The notes beneath the pieces were generated by a model, which was not told the origin of the DNA, did no database searches, and was given only the letters and a program-made list of their open reading frames with translations. From Herbaspirillum rhizosphaerae (GTDB lineage Bacteria > Pseudomonadota > Gammaproteobacteria > Burkholderiales > Burkholderiaceae_D), in assembly GCF_001189965.1 (NCBI RefSeq), contig NZ_LFLU01000003.1, positions 124,001 to 188,000 of the forward strand: a DNA stretch of 64,000 nt, written 5' to 3'. Made by a program: the position numbers and the translations under genes. Shown piece after piece: positions 53,749-63,143 of this stretch. How positions within the stretch are numbered: the first letter of the stretch is position 1; each line of letters begins with the position of its first letter.

Positions 53749-54060
53749 ATGGTCCACGTAGTTGCAATCATTACCGCCAAGCCGGGCAAACGCGAAGAAT
53801 TGCTGAAACTGGTGCGCGCCAATCTGGCTGCCGTCCGCGCCGAACAAGGCTGCATCGACTACGGTCCGGTCGTCGACGTGCCAGGCTTCGGCGGTTCGCA
53901 GGCTGAACTCGGCCCCGATACCTTCGCCTTCATCGAAAAATGGGAAAGCGCCGAAGCGCTCAAGGTCCATTTCACCCAACCGCACATGCTCGACTACCGC
54001 GAAAAGTCGAAAGACCTCATCGCGGCGCGCGCCGTTCACGTGCTGGAATCGGCCGAGTAA
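53749..54060 (+). CDS. Antibiotic-biosynthesis monooxygenase (ABM) family protein, YgiN-like
   Basis: The 103-residue protein matches the dimeric ABM fold: VHVVAIITAKPGKREELLKLV at the start, EQGCIDYGPVVDV, and FAFIEKWESAEALKVHFTQPH. YgiN relatives are quinol monooxygenases; the present substrate is unknown. CAGGAG precedes ATG 53749. Its last 25 bases overlap the end of the opposing LysR gene. Confidence 0.9.
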   Translation: MVHVVAIITAKPGKREELLKLVRANLAAVRAEQGCIDYGPVVDVPGFGGSQAELGPDTFAFIEKWESAEALKVHFTQPHMLDYREKSKDLIAARAVHVLESAE

Positions 54061-54980
54061 ATCTTGCGCGGATCGTAGGCTGATGCCTGTCCCATCTGCA
54101 TCAGCCACGAGATAAAGGTTTTCAGGGCGTTACCGGTGTTGGCATTGCCGCCGTCGGCAATCCTGTGCAACATGTGGAAGCCCTGGCCGTGCAACACCAC
54201 CTCCGGAAACAGCTGGCGCAAGCGGCCGTGCGACAAGTCGTCGTCGACCAGCGCCAGCGATCCCATCGCAATTCCCAGATCCGTCGACGCCGCCTGCAAG
54301 CTCAGGAAAAAGTGCTCGTAGCTGGTTCCCTGCAATTTCTTCTTCACCGGCACGCCGGCCTTGATCAGCCATTGCTGCCAGGCATCCGCACGTACGCTCA
54401 GGTGGATCAACGACGCTTGCAGCAAGTCGGCCGGCTTGTTGATCGGATGCAATTCAAGATAATGCGGCGACGCCAGCGGCGCCGAGACGTCGTCCAGAAA
54501 GCGTACGCATTCAAAGCCGCTGCGCTCCAGCGGGCTGCGCCACAGCACCACGTCGAAGGGATCCTTGACGTCTTCAAAGTGTTCCGACACCGTGGTCGTG
54601 ACGCGTACCTCAATGCGCGGGTTGTCGATCTGGAACTGCGACAGGCGCGGAATCAGCCAACGCATCGCCACTGAGGGCGCGGTAATCACGCGCACGATGC
54701 GGTTCTTGCCGGTCAGGGTCAGTTGCTCCGCCGCCATGGCGATGCGGTCGAGGGCGGCGCGTACTTCCGTATAAAACACCTGCGCCGCTTCCGTTGCTTC
54801 CACGCCACGCGGAAGACGAATAAACAAGGGTTGGCCGAAATGTTCTTCCAACAATTTTATTTGCTGACTCACCGCGCTATGCGTGATATGCAATTCATGC
54901 GCGGCAATCGTCAGACTCCGCGTGCGCACTGCCGCTTCGAACACTTTGAGGGCCTTCAGCGGCGGTAGGGAAATACTCAT
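54036..54980 (-). CDS. LysR-family transcriptional regulator (GcvA-like)
   Basis: The 314-residue protein has the LysR N-terminal helix-turn-helix (PPLKALKVFEAAVRTRSLTI; HSAVSQQIKLLEEHFGQPLFIR) and a substrate-binding domain with GcvA-like spacing (ITAPSVAMRWLIPRLSQFQ). Its target cannot be named: the convergent gene does not share a control region with it, and the divergent neighbour is a small protein gene about 105 bases away. Confidence 0.92.
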   Translation of the reverse strand: MSISLPPLKALKVFEAAVRTRSLTIAAHELHITHSAVSQQIKLLEEHFGQPLFIRLPRGVEATEAAQVFYTEVRAALDRIAMAAEQLTLTGKNRIVRVITAPSVAMRWLIPRLSQFQIDNPRIEVRVTTTVSEHFEDVKDPFDVVLWRSPLERSGFECVRFLDDVSAPLASPHYLELHPINKPADLLQASLIHLSVRADAWQQWLIKAGVPVKKKLQGTSYEHFFLSLQAASTDLGIAMGSLALVDDDLSHGRLRQLFPEVVLHGQGFHMLHRIADGGNANTGNALKTFISWLMQMGQASAYDPRKIYSADSST

Positions 54981-55085
54981 GGTGTTAGTTTTTCTTATGC
55001 TGGTGTCGGAAAATATTGCTTTTTAAAGTAGGAGGCAGCCCCTATTCTCACTATCACTGCAACGTTATTTATGTGAAAGAAAGAA

Positions 55086-55325
55086 ATGTCTACTTATCAA
55101 TCTGCCGGTTTTTCTAATAATTTACAGAGTTTGCTGGAAGCTTTCCAGTTCTTTGTCGAACGCGCTTTCTCGTCGTCCAAGCCAGCCATGAACGGCCCTT
55201 TGTTCGATCTTAACGACGCACCGTACCTGGAAGGCGCAGTCAACCACGCCGACATGGAACGCCGTTTGCGCGAACTCGATCGCAGCCACCTGCTGGCTTT
55301 GTCGCAACTGCAATCGCAAATCTGA
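55086..55325 (+). CDS. DUF3563-like small protein
   Basis: The 79-residue protein ends with DAPYLEGAVNHADMERRLRE, resembling the DUF3563 pattern found in Burkholderiales (an acidic tyrosine-leucine start followed by DxERRxRxLDR). The N-terminal half (SLLEAFQFFVERAFSSS) is helical. It diverges from the LysR gene and may be under its control. Function unknown. Confidence 0.65.
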   Translation: MSTYQSAGFSNNLQSLLEAFQFFVERAFSSSKPAMNGPLFDLNDAPYLEGAVNHADMERRLRELDRSHLLALSQLQSQI

Positions 55326-55525
55326 TAGCTAATCGGAAGCAAGACAGTCGTAATGACTGAATGATATTGGCGTGATGCCAGAGATGTAAAAATGCTGCGC
55401 GCATCCCGATCTGATTCTGACGATCGGGTTTGAAGCGACAGGAGAACGAGCCGGAAGCAATCTCGCCGTACCGGCTCACAGCAAACAGATGTCGCCCCGC
55501 CGCAGTTGGCGGGAAGCCGATGTCG

Positions 55526-55587
55526 AAGCGACGCAGAGCACTACGATGCGTCGCTTTCATCCCGCAAAGGCACCCGCAGAGGGTGCC
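55526..55587. terminator. Two hairpins between a small gene and the UDG-like gene
   Basis: AAGCGACGCA pairs with TGCGTCGCTT (55526-55535 with 55547-55556), a plus-strand terminator-like structure with a short T-run. GGCACCC-GCAGA-GGGTGCC (55569-55587) reads on the minus strand as a hairpin followed by TTT, fitting the end of the UDG-like gene. The rest of the 347-base gap from 55326 shows nothing clear. Confidence 0.5.
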
Positions 55588-55672
55588 GTCATTCCTGGCG
55601 ATTAGTTGAATCTGAATTCGTGCCTGATACCGATCTGATGCCGATTGGCAGCTTGTTGGGCTTTGTTCGTGC

Positions 55673-56467
55673 TCAGGCTTGCTTCTTCAGCAAGTGCATG
55701 TCGCCGAACAGTTTTTGCATGCCGCTGTGGGCGATGAAGCTCAGGTTGTAAGGATGCTCGGCGACCGCACGCGGGAAGCGTTCCACTACCGGCAAGCCGT
55801 GCAACTGCTCTGCGATTTTCCCCCACAGGACCAGTGTCGGCAGGGTCTTCTTGTTTGCTTCGGCATGTTCCGCCAATCCTTTCAACACCGTCTCGAAGAA
55901 CGGCTTCCATGCCTTGGCGTCCTTGACCGGCGCCACGTGCGTACGGAAGACGAGGCTGGCGTTGAGCAGCAGGAAGCCTTGTGCGCTCAGGTTGTCTTGC
56001 AGGTCGGACAGCGTCTGGATCGTGCCGGCTGTGTCGGCCTGCGCTTTCGCGGCGATATCGAGCAAGGCGTCGCCGCTGGTCTTGTCGACGGAGACTTGGC
56101 CGTCGGCGACCAGCAGCATCTTCATGAAGTTGCGTAGCGAAGTGGCGCGATTGACTTGCTTGGACAATCCTTTGTCCGACCACAGCGAGCCGACTGCGCC
56201 GTCCATGAAGCACACGCCGGTGGCGCTGGCCGGGCGCGGATACGGGCCTTCGCCGACCAATACGTAACGCACCTGATCGATCGGTTGCAGGAAGGCGGCG
56301 AAGATGCGGCCTTCGGTCGGCAGATAGGTGAGGTCTTCCACTAATGCCGGCAGATAGGCCGGATCTTTGTCGGCAATGGCTTGCAGCCCGGTTTTCAGGG
56401 TGGCGTGCCAGGACGGATCGGCGGTATTGCAAAGATCGAGCAGGGCGGAAGGGACGGTAGCCGGCAT
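55673..56467 (-). CDS. Uracil-DNA-glycosylase-like protein with altered active site
   Basis: The 264-residue protein aligns by eye with family 1 UDG: VLVGEGPYP corresponds to the water-activating motif GQDPYH, GFLLLNASLVFR to LLLNTVLTVR, LVLWGKIAEQ to the LLWG strand, and AEHPYNLSF to the HPSPLS loop. The catalytic Asp of GQDPYH is Gly here and the following His is Pro, while the His of the HPSPLS loop is kept. It may have lost activity or changed substrate. ATG 56467 is used. A hairpin follows the gene. Confidence 0.75.
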   Translation of the reverse strand: MPATVPSALLDLCNTADPSWHATLKTGLQAIADKDPAYLPALVEDLTYLPTEGRIFAAFLQPIDQVRYVLVGEGPYPRPASATGVCFMDGAVGSLWSDKGLSKQVNRATSLRNFMKMLLVADGQVSVDKTSGDALLDIAAKAQADTAGTIQTLSDLQDNLSAQGFLLLNASLVFRTHVAPVKDAKAWKPFFETVLKGLAEHAEANKKTLPTLVLWGKIAEQLHGLPVVERFPRAVAEHPYNLSFIAHSGMQKLFGDMHLLKKQA

Positions 56468-56571
56468 GAGAGATGTCTTGTGTATGGAGTCGGTAAATAA
56501 AAAGCTGCCCGCATGATAAATCAATGCGGGCAGCTTCAGATGCTTTGCGATGCCACGGCTGATTTGTTTGT

Positions 56572-58671
56572 TCAGGCAACGGCGATCGTATCGTCGCCCG
56601 CAGCCCCGAACAATTGCTGCTTGAGCTGATGCAACTGATCGCGCACCTTGGCGGCCTTTTCGAACTCCAGGTTCTTGGCGTGATCCAGCATGAGTTTTTC
56701 CAGGCGCTTGATTTCCTTGCTGACCTGCTTCTCGCTCATGGCTTCGTAGTTGGCCTGTTCTTGCGCGACCATCAGTTCGACACGCGCTTCCTGCGGGCTG
56801 TAGACGCCGTCGATGAGTTCGCGGATTTCCTTCTTGATGCCCATCGGCGTGATGCCGTTGGCTTCGTTGAAGGCAACCTGCTTGGCCCGGCGGCGTTCGG
56901 TTTCGCCGATGGCGCGGTGCATCGAATCGGTGACCTTGTCGCCGTACAGGATCGCCATGCCGTTGAGGTTACGCGCGGCGCGGCCGATGGTCTGGATCAG
57001 GCTGCGCTCGGAACGCAGGAAGCCTTCCTTGTCGGCGTCGAGGATCGCCACCAGCGACACTTCGGGAATGTCCAGGCCTTCGCGCAGCAAGTTGATGCCG
57101 ACCAGCACGTCGAAGGTGCCCAGGCGCAGGTCGCGGATGATTTCGACGCGCTCGACGGTGTCGATGTCGCTGTGCAAGTAGCGCACCTTGATGCCGTTGT
57201 CACTGAGGAATTCGGTCAGCTGTTCGGCCATGCGCTTGGTCAGCGTGGTCACCAGCACGCGCTCGTTCTTTTTGACGCGGATGGTGATTTCCTGCATCAG
57301 GTCATCGACCTGCGTGGTGGCCGGGCGCACCTGAATGAGCGGATCGACCAGGCCGGTCGGACGCACCACTTGCTCGACCACCTGGTCGGCGTGCTTGTTC
57401 TCGAAATCCGCCGGCGTGGCCGAGACGAACACGGTCTGGCGCATCTTGCCCTGGAATTCGTCGAACTTCAGCGGCCGGTTGTCCAATGCCGACGGCAGGC
57501 GGAAGCCATAGTCGACCAGATTCGTTTTCCGCGCGCGGTCGCCGTTGTACATGCCGTTCAACTGGCCGATCAGCACGTGCGATTCGTCGAGGAACATGAT
57601 CGCGTCCTGCGGCAGGTAATCGACCAGCGTCGGCGGCGGATCGCCGGCCTTGGCGCCGGACAGATGGCGCGAATAGTTTTCGATGCCTTTGGTGAAGCCG
57701 ATCTCGGTCATCATTTCGATGTCGAAGCGGGTGCGCTGTTCGAGGCGCTGCTCTTCGATCAGCTTGTTTTCCTTGCGGAAAAACTCCAGCCGTTCGCGCA
57801 GCTCGTCCTTGATGGTTTCGATGGCGCGCAACACGGTGGCGCGCGGCGTGACGTAGTGCGAACCGGGGTAGACGGTGAAGCGCGGAATCTTTTGCCGCAC
57901 GCGGCCGGTGAGCGGGTCGAACAATTGCAGGCTGTCGATTTCGTCGTCGAACATTTCGATGCGCACCGCCAGTTCGGCATGTTCCGCCGGGAACACGTCG
58001 ATGGTGTCGCCGCGCACGCGGAAGGTGCCGCGGCCGAAGTCGACTTCGTTGCGCGAGTATTGCATCTGGATCAGGCGCGCGATGACGTCGCGCTGGCTGA
58101 CCTTGTCCTTGGCCCGCAAGGTCAGGATCATCTGGTGGTATTCGTTGGGATTACCGATACCGTAGATGGCGGAAACAGTTGCCACAATCACAACGTCGCG
58201 GCGTTCCATGAGCGATTTGGTGCAGGACAGGCGCATCTGTTCGATGTGCTCGTTGATCGAGGAATCTTTCTCGATGAACAGGTCGCGCTGCGGCACGTAA
58301 GCTTCCGGCTGGTAATAGTCGTAGTAGCTGACGAAATATTCGACCGCATTTTGCGGAAAGAACTCGCGAAATTCGCTATATAACTGCGCCGCCAGCGTTT
58401 TGTTCGGCGCGAAGATGATCGCAGGCCGGCCGAGGCGGGCGATGGTGTTGGCCATCGTGTAGGTCTTGCCGGAACCGGTGACGCCCAGCAAGGTCTGGAA
58501 AAACAGGCCGTCATTGACGCCTTCGACCAGCTTGTCGATCGCCGCAGGCTGGTCGCCGGCAGGCGGGAAGGGCTGGTACAGACGGTAGGGCGAATCCGGA
58601 AAAGTCAGGAACTTACCCTCGTCGAGAGTAGGGGCAACGGTACTTAGGGGGGATAAATCAGCCATTGTCAT
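56572..58671 (-). CDS. uvrB: Excinuclease ABC subunit B
   Basis: UvrB verifies DNA damage in nucleotide excision repair and loads UvrC. The 699 residues include Walker A GVTGSGKT near 45, the beta-hairpin with [18 protein letters not shown], helicase motifs ([32 protein letters not shown]) and the C-terminal UVR domain ([28 protein letters not shown]). ATG 58671 follows AAAGG at a good distance; ATG 58665 is an alternative. It diverges from the aminotransferase gene. Confidence 0.97.
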   Translation of the reverse strand: MTMADLSPLSTVAPTLDEGKFLTFPDSPYRLYQPFPPAGDQPAAIDKLVEGVNDGLFFQTLLGVTGSGKTYTMANTIARLGRPAIIFAPNKTLAAQLYSEFREFFPQNAVEYFVSYYDYYQPEAYVPQRDLFIEKDSSINEHIEQMRLSCTKSLMERRDVVIVATVSAIYGIGNPNEYHQMILTLRAKDKVSQRDVIARLIQMQYSRNEVDFGRGTFRVRGDTIDVFPAEHAELAVRIEMFDDEIDSLQLFDPLTGRVRQKIPRFTVYPGSHYVTPRATVLRAIETIKDELRERLEFFRKENKLIEEQRLEQRTRFDIEMMTEIGFTKGIENYSRHLSGAKAGDPPPTLVDYLPQDAIMFLDESHVLIGQLNGMYNGDRARKTNLVDYGFRLPSALDNRPLKFDEFQGKMRQTVFVSATPADFENKHADQVVEQVVRPTGLVDPLIQVRPATTQVDDLMQEITIRVKKNERVLVTTLTKRMAEQLTEFLSDNGIKVRYLHSDIDTVERVEIIRDLRLGTFDVLVGINLLREGLDIPEVSLVAILDADKEGFLRSERSLIQTIGRAARNLNGMAILYGDKVTDSMHRAIGETERRRAKQVAFNEANGITPMGIKKEIRELIDGVYSPQEARVELMVAQEQANYEAMSEKQVSKEIKRLEKLMLDHAKNLEFEKAAKVRDQLHQLKQQLFGAAGDDTIAVA

Positions 58672-58781
58672 TCGACCTTTGGTAAAATTATGCGTTGCAA
58701 AACGGTGCTCGGCTCGCGGCTTTGCCCTGCATCCATCCCGACTGCAATCCACATTTGCAGCTAACTTTTTATGTTATCACG

Positions 58782-60002
58782 ATGAACGCACCTCTCTCAG
58801 CCTCCTCCCTTTTCACCGCCATTGAAATGGCGCCACGCGACCCTATTCTCGGCATCACGGAAGGTTTTAATGCCGACAAGAATCCCGGCAAAACCAACCT
58901 CGGCGTCGGCGTCTATTACGACGATAACGGCAAGGTGCCGCTGCTGGAATGCGTGAAAAAAGCGGAAGCTGAACTGGCTGCCAAACTGGCGCCGCGTACT
59001 TATCTGCCGATCGATGGTCTGGCAACGTACGACAAGGCAGTCCAGGAACTGGTATTTGGTGCCGACAGCGCGGTTGTTCAAGAGAAGCGTGCGCTGACCG
59101 TGCAGGCGCTGGGCGGTACGGGTGCACTGAAGCTGGGCGCCGACTTCCTGAAGCATTTCTCGCCGGCCGGCACCCAAGTCTGGATCAGCGATCCAAGCTG
59201 GGAAAACCACCGCGCGCTGTTTGAAATGGCGGGCTTCACCGTCAACAACTATCCTTACTACGATGCGGCGACCCGCGGCGTGAACTTCGCCGGCATGCTG
59301 GATGCGCTCAAGACCATGGCCGCCGGCTCCGTCGTGCTGCTGCACGCCTGCTGCCACAACCCGACCGGCGCCGACCTGACTGCCGATCAATGGACGCAAG
59401 TGATCGAAGTGGTGACGTCGCGCGGCCTGATTCCTTTCCTCGACATGGCTTACCAGGGCTTTGGCGACGGCATCGAAGAAGACGGCAAGGTGGTGCGCCG
59501 CTTCGCAGAAGCCGGCGGCCCGTTGTTCGTGTCGAACTCGTTCTCGAAGTCGTTCTCGCTGTATGGCGAACGTGTCGGCGCGCTGAGCATCGTCGCCGCC
59601 ACCAACGAAGAAGCTGCACGCGTGCTGTCGCAATTGAAGCGCGTGGTCCGCACCAACTATTCCAACCCGCCGATCCACGGCGGCCAGGTCGTCGCGACTG
59701 CGCTGGCGTCGCCGGAACTGCGCGCCCTGTGGGAAAGCGAACTGGCCGAGATGCGCGTGCGCATCCGCGAAATGCGCCAGCTGCTGGTTGCCAAGCTGAA
59801 AGAGAAAGCGCCGGCGCATGATTTCGATTTCGTCATCAAGCAACGCGGCATGTTCTCCTACTCCGGCCTGACCAAGGCGCAAGTCGAACGTCTGCGCAAC
59901 GAGTTCTCGATCTACGCTGTCGACACCGGCCGTATCTGCGTCGCTGCGCTGAACACGAAGAACATCGACGCCGTCGTCGACGCCATCGCCAAAGTTCTCT
60001 GA
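58782..60002 (+). CDS. tyrB: Aromatic amino acid aminotransferase
   Basis: The 406-residue class I PLP aminotransferase is closest to the AspC/TyrB group: FTAIEMAPRDPILGITEGFN at the start, LLHACCHNPTGADLT, LDMAYQGFGDG and the PLP lysine in SNSFSKSFSLYGERVG. It interconverts aromatic amino acids or aspartate with their keto acids. ATG 58782 is chosen over an in-frame start at 58695, whose extension is not conserved in character. It is followed by the tRNA-Asn genes. Confidence 0.9.
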   Translation: MNAPLSASSLFTAIEMAPRDPILGITEGFNADKNPGKTNLGVGVYYDDNGKVPLLECVKKAEAELAAKLAPRTYLPIDGLATYDKAVQELVFGADSAVVQEKRALTVQALGGTGALKLGADFLKHFSPAGTQVWISDPSWENHRALFEMAGFTVNNYPYYDAATRGVNFAGMLDALKTMAAGSVVLLHACCHNPTGADLTADQWTQVIEVVTSRGLIPFLDMAYQGFGDGIEEDGKVVRRFAEAGGPLFVSNSFSKSFSLYGERVGALSIVAATNEEAARVLSQLKRVVRTNYSNPPIHGGQVVATALASPELRALWESELAEMRVRIREMRQLLVAKLKEKAPAHDFDFVIKQRGMFSYSGLTKAQVERLRNEFSIYAVDTGRICVAALNTKNIDAVVDAIAKVL

Positions 60003-60051
60003 ACAGGGGAGCGCATCCGGGCCGTGAAAATGGTCGGGATGCAAAAAGGTT

Positions 60052-60080
60052 TTGACAGTAAGTAAAATTCCGGTCATAAT
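60052..60080 (+). promoter_or_regulatory. Promoter of the first tRNA-Asn gene
   Basis: TTGACA, a 17-base spacer and CATAAT give a near-consensus promoter with a start near 60087, nine bases before the tRNA. The second tRNA copy keeps CATAAT (60350-60355) but has no good -35 hexamer. Confidence 0.8.
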
Positions 60081-60095
60081 CTTTTTCTCAGCTGT

Positions 60096-60171
60096 TCCCT
60101 GATAGCTCAGTCGGTAGAGCGACGGACTGTTAATCCGCAGGTCCCTGGTTCGAGTCCAGGTCGGGGAGCCA
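60096..60171 (+). tRNA. tRNA-Asn (GTT), copy 1
   Basis: The 76-base cloverleaf has acceptor arms TCCCTGA/TCGGGGA, a D arm with GCTCAGTCGGTAGAGC, anticodon GTT within ACTGTTAAT, T arm with GGTTCGAGTCC, and an encoded CCA. A terminator follows within ten bases. Confidence 0.98.
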
Positions 60172-60180
60172 AAAAATTCG

Positions 60181-60210
60181 AAAAGCCTCGCATCCGTGCG
60201 GGGCTTTTTC
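60181..60210 (+). terminator. Terminator of tRNA-Asn copy 1
   Basis: AAAAGCCTCGCA pairs with TGCGGGGCTTTT around TCCG, followed by a T-run. Confidence 0.85.
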
Positions 60211-60370
60211 AATTTCGATAGAAGTGAAATCCTCTTCTTCGAAGTGCATTTTTCTGATGCCGCACATTGAGTGAAAGTGTGGCTGCGCGATGTGAACCAA
60301 AGTTGTTAATTTCTTCTGCAAAGTTCTGGCGGGGAAATAAAAATTAGTTCATAATCGCGCCCTCAGCTGT

Positions 60371-60446
60371 TCCCTGATAGCTCAGTCGGTAGAGCGACGG
60401 ACTGTTAATCCGCAGGTCCCTGGTTCGAGTCCAGGTCGGGGAGCCA
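60371..60446 (+). tRNA. tRNA-Asn (GTT), copy 2
   Basis: Identical over 76 bases to the first copy, with the same upstream CTCAGCTGT and a very similar terminator, showing a tandem duplication of about 275 bases with diverged filler. Confidence 0.98.
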
Positions 60447-60454
60447 ACCAATTT

Positions 60455-60483
60455 GAAAGCCTCGCATTCGTGCGGGGCTTTTG
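60455..60483 (+). terminator. Terminator of tRNA-Asn copy 2
   Basis: GAAAGCCTCGCA pairs with TGCGGGGCTTTT around TTCG. It differs from the first copy's terminator by a few bases. Confidence 0.8.
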
Positions 60484-60543
60484 CTTTTGCGGTCGGAATT
60501 GCATCCGGCCCGAAAGTTGCATAAGCATATTCAGCGAAGTTTG

Positions 60544-60577
60544 TTGACTTCAATATCTGTATCGAATATAACTACAG
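60544..60577 (+). promoter_or_regulatory. Promoter and operator of the Rrf2 gene
   Basis: TTGACT (60544-60549), 17 bases, TATAAC (60567-60572) form a strong promoter whose predicted start falls on or next to the ATG at 60579. CTGTA (60557-60561) and TACAG (60573-60577) form an interrupted palindrome spanning the -10 element, a plausible site for autorepression. Confidence 0.6.
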
Positions 60578-60578
60578 T

Positions 60579-61013
60579 ATGAAGTCGAGTCGATTTGCCG
60601 TGGCGGCACACATATTGGTCAGCGTCGAGCACGCGACCCGGGAGGGGAAAGAGTTTCTCCCCTCGTCCGCCATTGCGACCAGCGTCAATACCAATCCCGT
60701 GTTCGTGCGCGAATTGCTGTGCAAGCTGTCGAAAGCGCATCTGGTAGTGACGAAGGAGGGGCGGGGCGGCGGTGCGCAGCTGGCGCGGCCGGCTTCGCAG
60801 ATCAGCCTGGCGGAAATTTATCAGGCGGTGGAAGAAGAGCCGGTGCTGAAGCACAATACGCGACCCAAGGATTTATGCTGTCCCGTCAGCTGCGGCATGG
60901 ACATGGCGCTGGAACCGGTGATCACCGAGGTCGAAGGCGCGATGCTGAAAATATTGAAGGGCAGAAAACTGTCCGAGCTTGTGAATAAAATTTCCGACGA
61001 AGCCGAATCTTAG
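60579..61013 (+). CDS. Rrf2-family transcriptional regulator
   Basis: The 144-residue protein has the Rrf2 winged helix (SRFAVAAHILVSVEHATREG; TNPVFVRELLCKLSKAHLVV) and a Cys cluster (DLCCPVSCGMD) at the place where IscR and NsrR bind Fe-S, though the spacing differs from both. Redox or nitrosative sensing is possible. The ATG follows its promoter so closely that the mRNA appears leaderless. A hairpin CGAAGCC/GGCTTCG overlaps the stop codon (60998-61019). It may control the MFS exporter 270 bases downstream. Confidence 0.88.
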   Translation: MKSSRFAVAAHILVSVEHATREGKEFLPSSAIATSVNTNPVFVRELLCKLSKAHLVVTKEGRGGGAQLARPASQISLAEIYQAVEEEPVLKHNTRPKDLCCPVSCGMDMALEPVITEVEGAMLKILKGRKLSELVNKISDEAES

Positions 61014-61283
61014 GCTTCGCATATAACGAGACAAGCTGCACCTGAAAAGAAGGATCCTCTGAGGTCCTAATTTTTACTTCATAACTGTCATTAAAAATAA
61101 GACAGTTTAAATAATCAAGCGATGCCGATGGAATGTTATTGGCATCGCAGGCGACGAAACAAGGAAGCAAGCGAATGCAGTCAGTGCAGCCGGCGCAAGC
61201 CGTTGGCCGGAGCGGCATTTGATCAAGATTAATCAGCTCGGCGCTGGGGCGGCGCAAGAGCAAACAGAGTTCAGGAGTTTTAC

Positions 61284-62531
61284 ATGGAAAAGAATATCGC
61301 GGTAGGCGGCGTGCAGGACGACGTCGCGCACGATCCGCTCAGCGCGGCCGAAAACGCGGCGTCGCCGTTGCGGTCGTGGCTGTCGGTGGTATCGGTGGCG
61401 ATCGGCGCGTTTGCGTTCGTGACGACTGAGTTCTTGCCGGTCGGCTTGTTGCCGCAAATCGCGCATGACCTCGGCGTTTCGCCGGGTACTGCCGGTTTGA
61501 TGGTGACCACGCCTGGTGTGGTCGCGGCCATTTCGGCGCCGGGTCTGATGCTGGGGGCGGGGCGCATCAACCGCCGTTTCATTCTGCTGATGCTGTCGGT
61601 GCTGTTGCTGGCGTCGAATCTGGTGTCGGCGTTTGCACCTTCGTTTGGTGTGATGCTGCTGGGGCGTGCATTGCTCGGCGCGGCGTTGGGCGGTTTCTGG
61701 ACGCTGGCCCTGGCCACCGCCGGCCGTCTGGTGAAGCAGGAGCATGCGGCGAAAGCAACGGCGATGATCCTCAGCGGCGTGACCTTTGCGACGGTGATCG
61801 GCGTGCCGCTGGGCACCTTCATCAGCGGCCTGTCGTCGTGGCGCGCATCGTTCATCGCCACCGGCATTCTGGCGGCGCTGGCGTTGGCGGCGCAAACCTT
61901 GCTGTTGCCGTCCTTGCCTTCCAAGGCGGCGATCCGCTTCCGCGATCTGACCACGCTGGTGAGCCGCGCCAATCCGCGCAAGAGTCTGCTGATGGTGGCG
62001 CTGGTGTTCGGCGCGCACTTTTCGTCGTACACCTATGTCGCGCCTTTCCTCGGCCAGAACGGTTTCAGCCTGTCGGCCATCACGACCGTGTTGCTGGCGT
62101 TCGGCTTTGTGGGTTTCGTTTCCAATCTGGCGATCTCGGCGGTGGTGACGCGTCATCTGCAGGCGTCGCTGTTCGGCATGGTGACGATCTTGATGATCGC
62201 CTTGCTGTGCCTGCCGCTGGTGCATGCCTCCAGCTTCGGCGTGACGGCCATGGTGATCGCCTGGGGCATTGCCTTCGGTGCGATTCCGCTGTGCCTGAGC
62301 ATCTGGCTGCAACTATCGTCGCCTGATCTGCCGGAAGCCGGTTCGGCGTTGTTCGTCAGTATCGTGCAAGTGGCTATTGCCGTCGGCTCGTTTGTCGGCG
62401 GCGTGGTGGTGGACGCGGTTGGCATTCCTTCCACCATGTGGCTGGGCAGCGCGCTGGGATTGCTGGGGCTGGTGGCGATTGCCAGCTTCGGGATGAACAA
62501 CAAGAATCTTGCCGACGTTCTTCACAAGTAA
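61284..62531 (+). CDS. MFS exporter (DHA1/AraJ type)
   Basis: The 415-residue protein has 12 hydrophobic segments and reads like the AraJ/YdhP group: FAFVTTEFLPVGLLPQIAHD in helix 1, TTPGVVAAISAPGLMLGAGR, GRALLGAALGGFWTLALATA. These exporters remove drugs, sugars or metabolites; the substrate is unknown. AGGAG precedes the ATG. A strong terminator follows. The Rrf2 gene upstream may be its regulator. Confidence 0.9.
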   Translation: MEKNIAVGGVQDDVAHDPLSAAENAASPLRSWLSVVSVAIGAFAFVTTEFLPVGLLPQIAHDLGVSPGTAGLMVTTPGVVAAISAPGLMLGAGRINRRFILLMLSVLLLASNLVSAFAPSFGVMLLGRALLGAALGGFWTLALATAGRLVKQEHAAKATAMILSGVTFATVIGVPLGTFISGLSSWRASFIATGILAALALAAQTLLLPSLPSKAAIRFRDLTTLVSRANPRKSLLMVALVFGAHFSSYTYVAPFLGQNGFSLSAITTVLLAFGFVGFVSNLAISAVVTRHLQASLFGMVTILMIALLCLPLVHASSFGVTAMVIAWGIAFGAIPLCLSIWLQLSSPDLPEAGSALFVSIVQVAIAVGSFVGGVVVDAVGIPSTMWLGSALGLLGLVAIASFGMNNKNLADVLHK

Positions 62532-62542
62532 TCGAGCAGATG

Positions 62543-62578
62543 AAAAGGCTTGCAGATCAAACGCTGCAAGCCTTTTTT
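62543..62578 (+). terminator. Rho-independent terminator after the MFS gene
   Basis: AAAAGGCTTGCAG pairs perfectly with CTGCAAGCCTTTT (13 pairs, loop ATCAAACG), ending in six T. Confidence 0.92.
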
Positions 62579-62627
62579 ATTTCCGCTAACTTATCGCTCT
62601 ATCCACGATGGAGCAGGAGTAAAAATC

Positions 62628-63011
62628 ATGAACGCGAGAACAGTCAAGATCCCCGGCCCCGACCATCCGATCAGCATCGAATCGGGCGGCGCGCGCATCG
62701 TCGTGACACTGGGCGGCCGCACCGTTGCGGATTCTGCATCGGCGCTGACCTTGCGCGAGGCAGCGTACCCGCCGGTGTATTACATTCCGCGCAAGGATGT
62801 GGACATGTCGCTACTGGAGCGCACCGAGCACAATACCTATTGCCCGTACAAAGGGGAATGTTCCTATTACAGCATTCCGTCCGGCGGCGAGCGTTCGGTC
62901 AATGCGGTGTGGAGCTACGAAGATCCGTATCCCGCCGTTGCGGCGATCAGGGATCACGTCGCGTTTTATCCTGATCGGGTGGATGCGATTGAAGTGCATG
63001 AAGCTGCCTGA
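62628..63011 (+). CDS. DUF427 domain protein
   Basis: The 127-residue protein matches DUF427: RIVVTLGGRTVADSASALTL, YIPRKDVDMSLLERTEHNTY, CPYKGECSYYSI and VWSYEDPYPAV. The domain is widespread and of unknown function. GCAGGAG precedes ATG 62628; an in-frame start at 62550 lies over the terminator and is rejected. Confidence 0.92.
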   Translation: MNARTVKIPGPDHPISIESGGARIVVTLGGRTVADSASALTLREAAYPPVYYIPRKDVDMSLLERTEHNTYCPYKGECSYYSIPSGGERSVNAVWSYEDPYPAVAAIRDHVAFYPDRVDAIEVHEAA

Positions 63012-63143
63012 TGGCGTGAGCGTCTCGAGGTGGGATTCTTTGGGGCGTTTGACGGGCTTCAATGCGGGGTTTGAGTCCGGGTGTCGCAATGACATGTAGT
63101 GTCCGGAAGCCATGAAGCAGTCGTCGTTTTTGACGGTTTTTCA

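Noticed and set aside
56614-58383. Long open frame on the plus strand of uvrB
   Set aside because: Antisense shadow in high-GC sequence; uvrB is full length on the minus strand.
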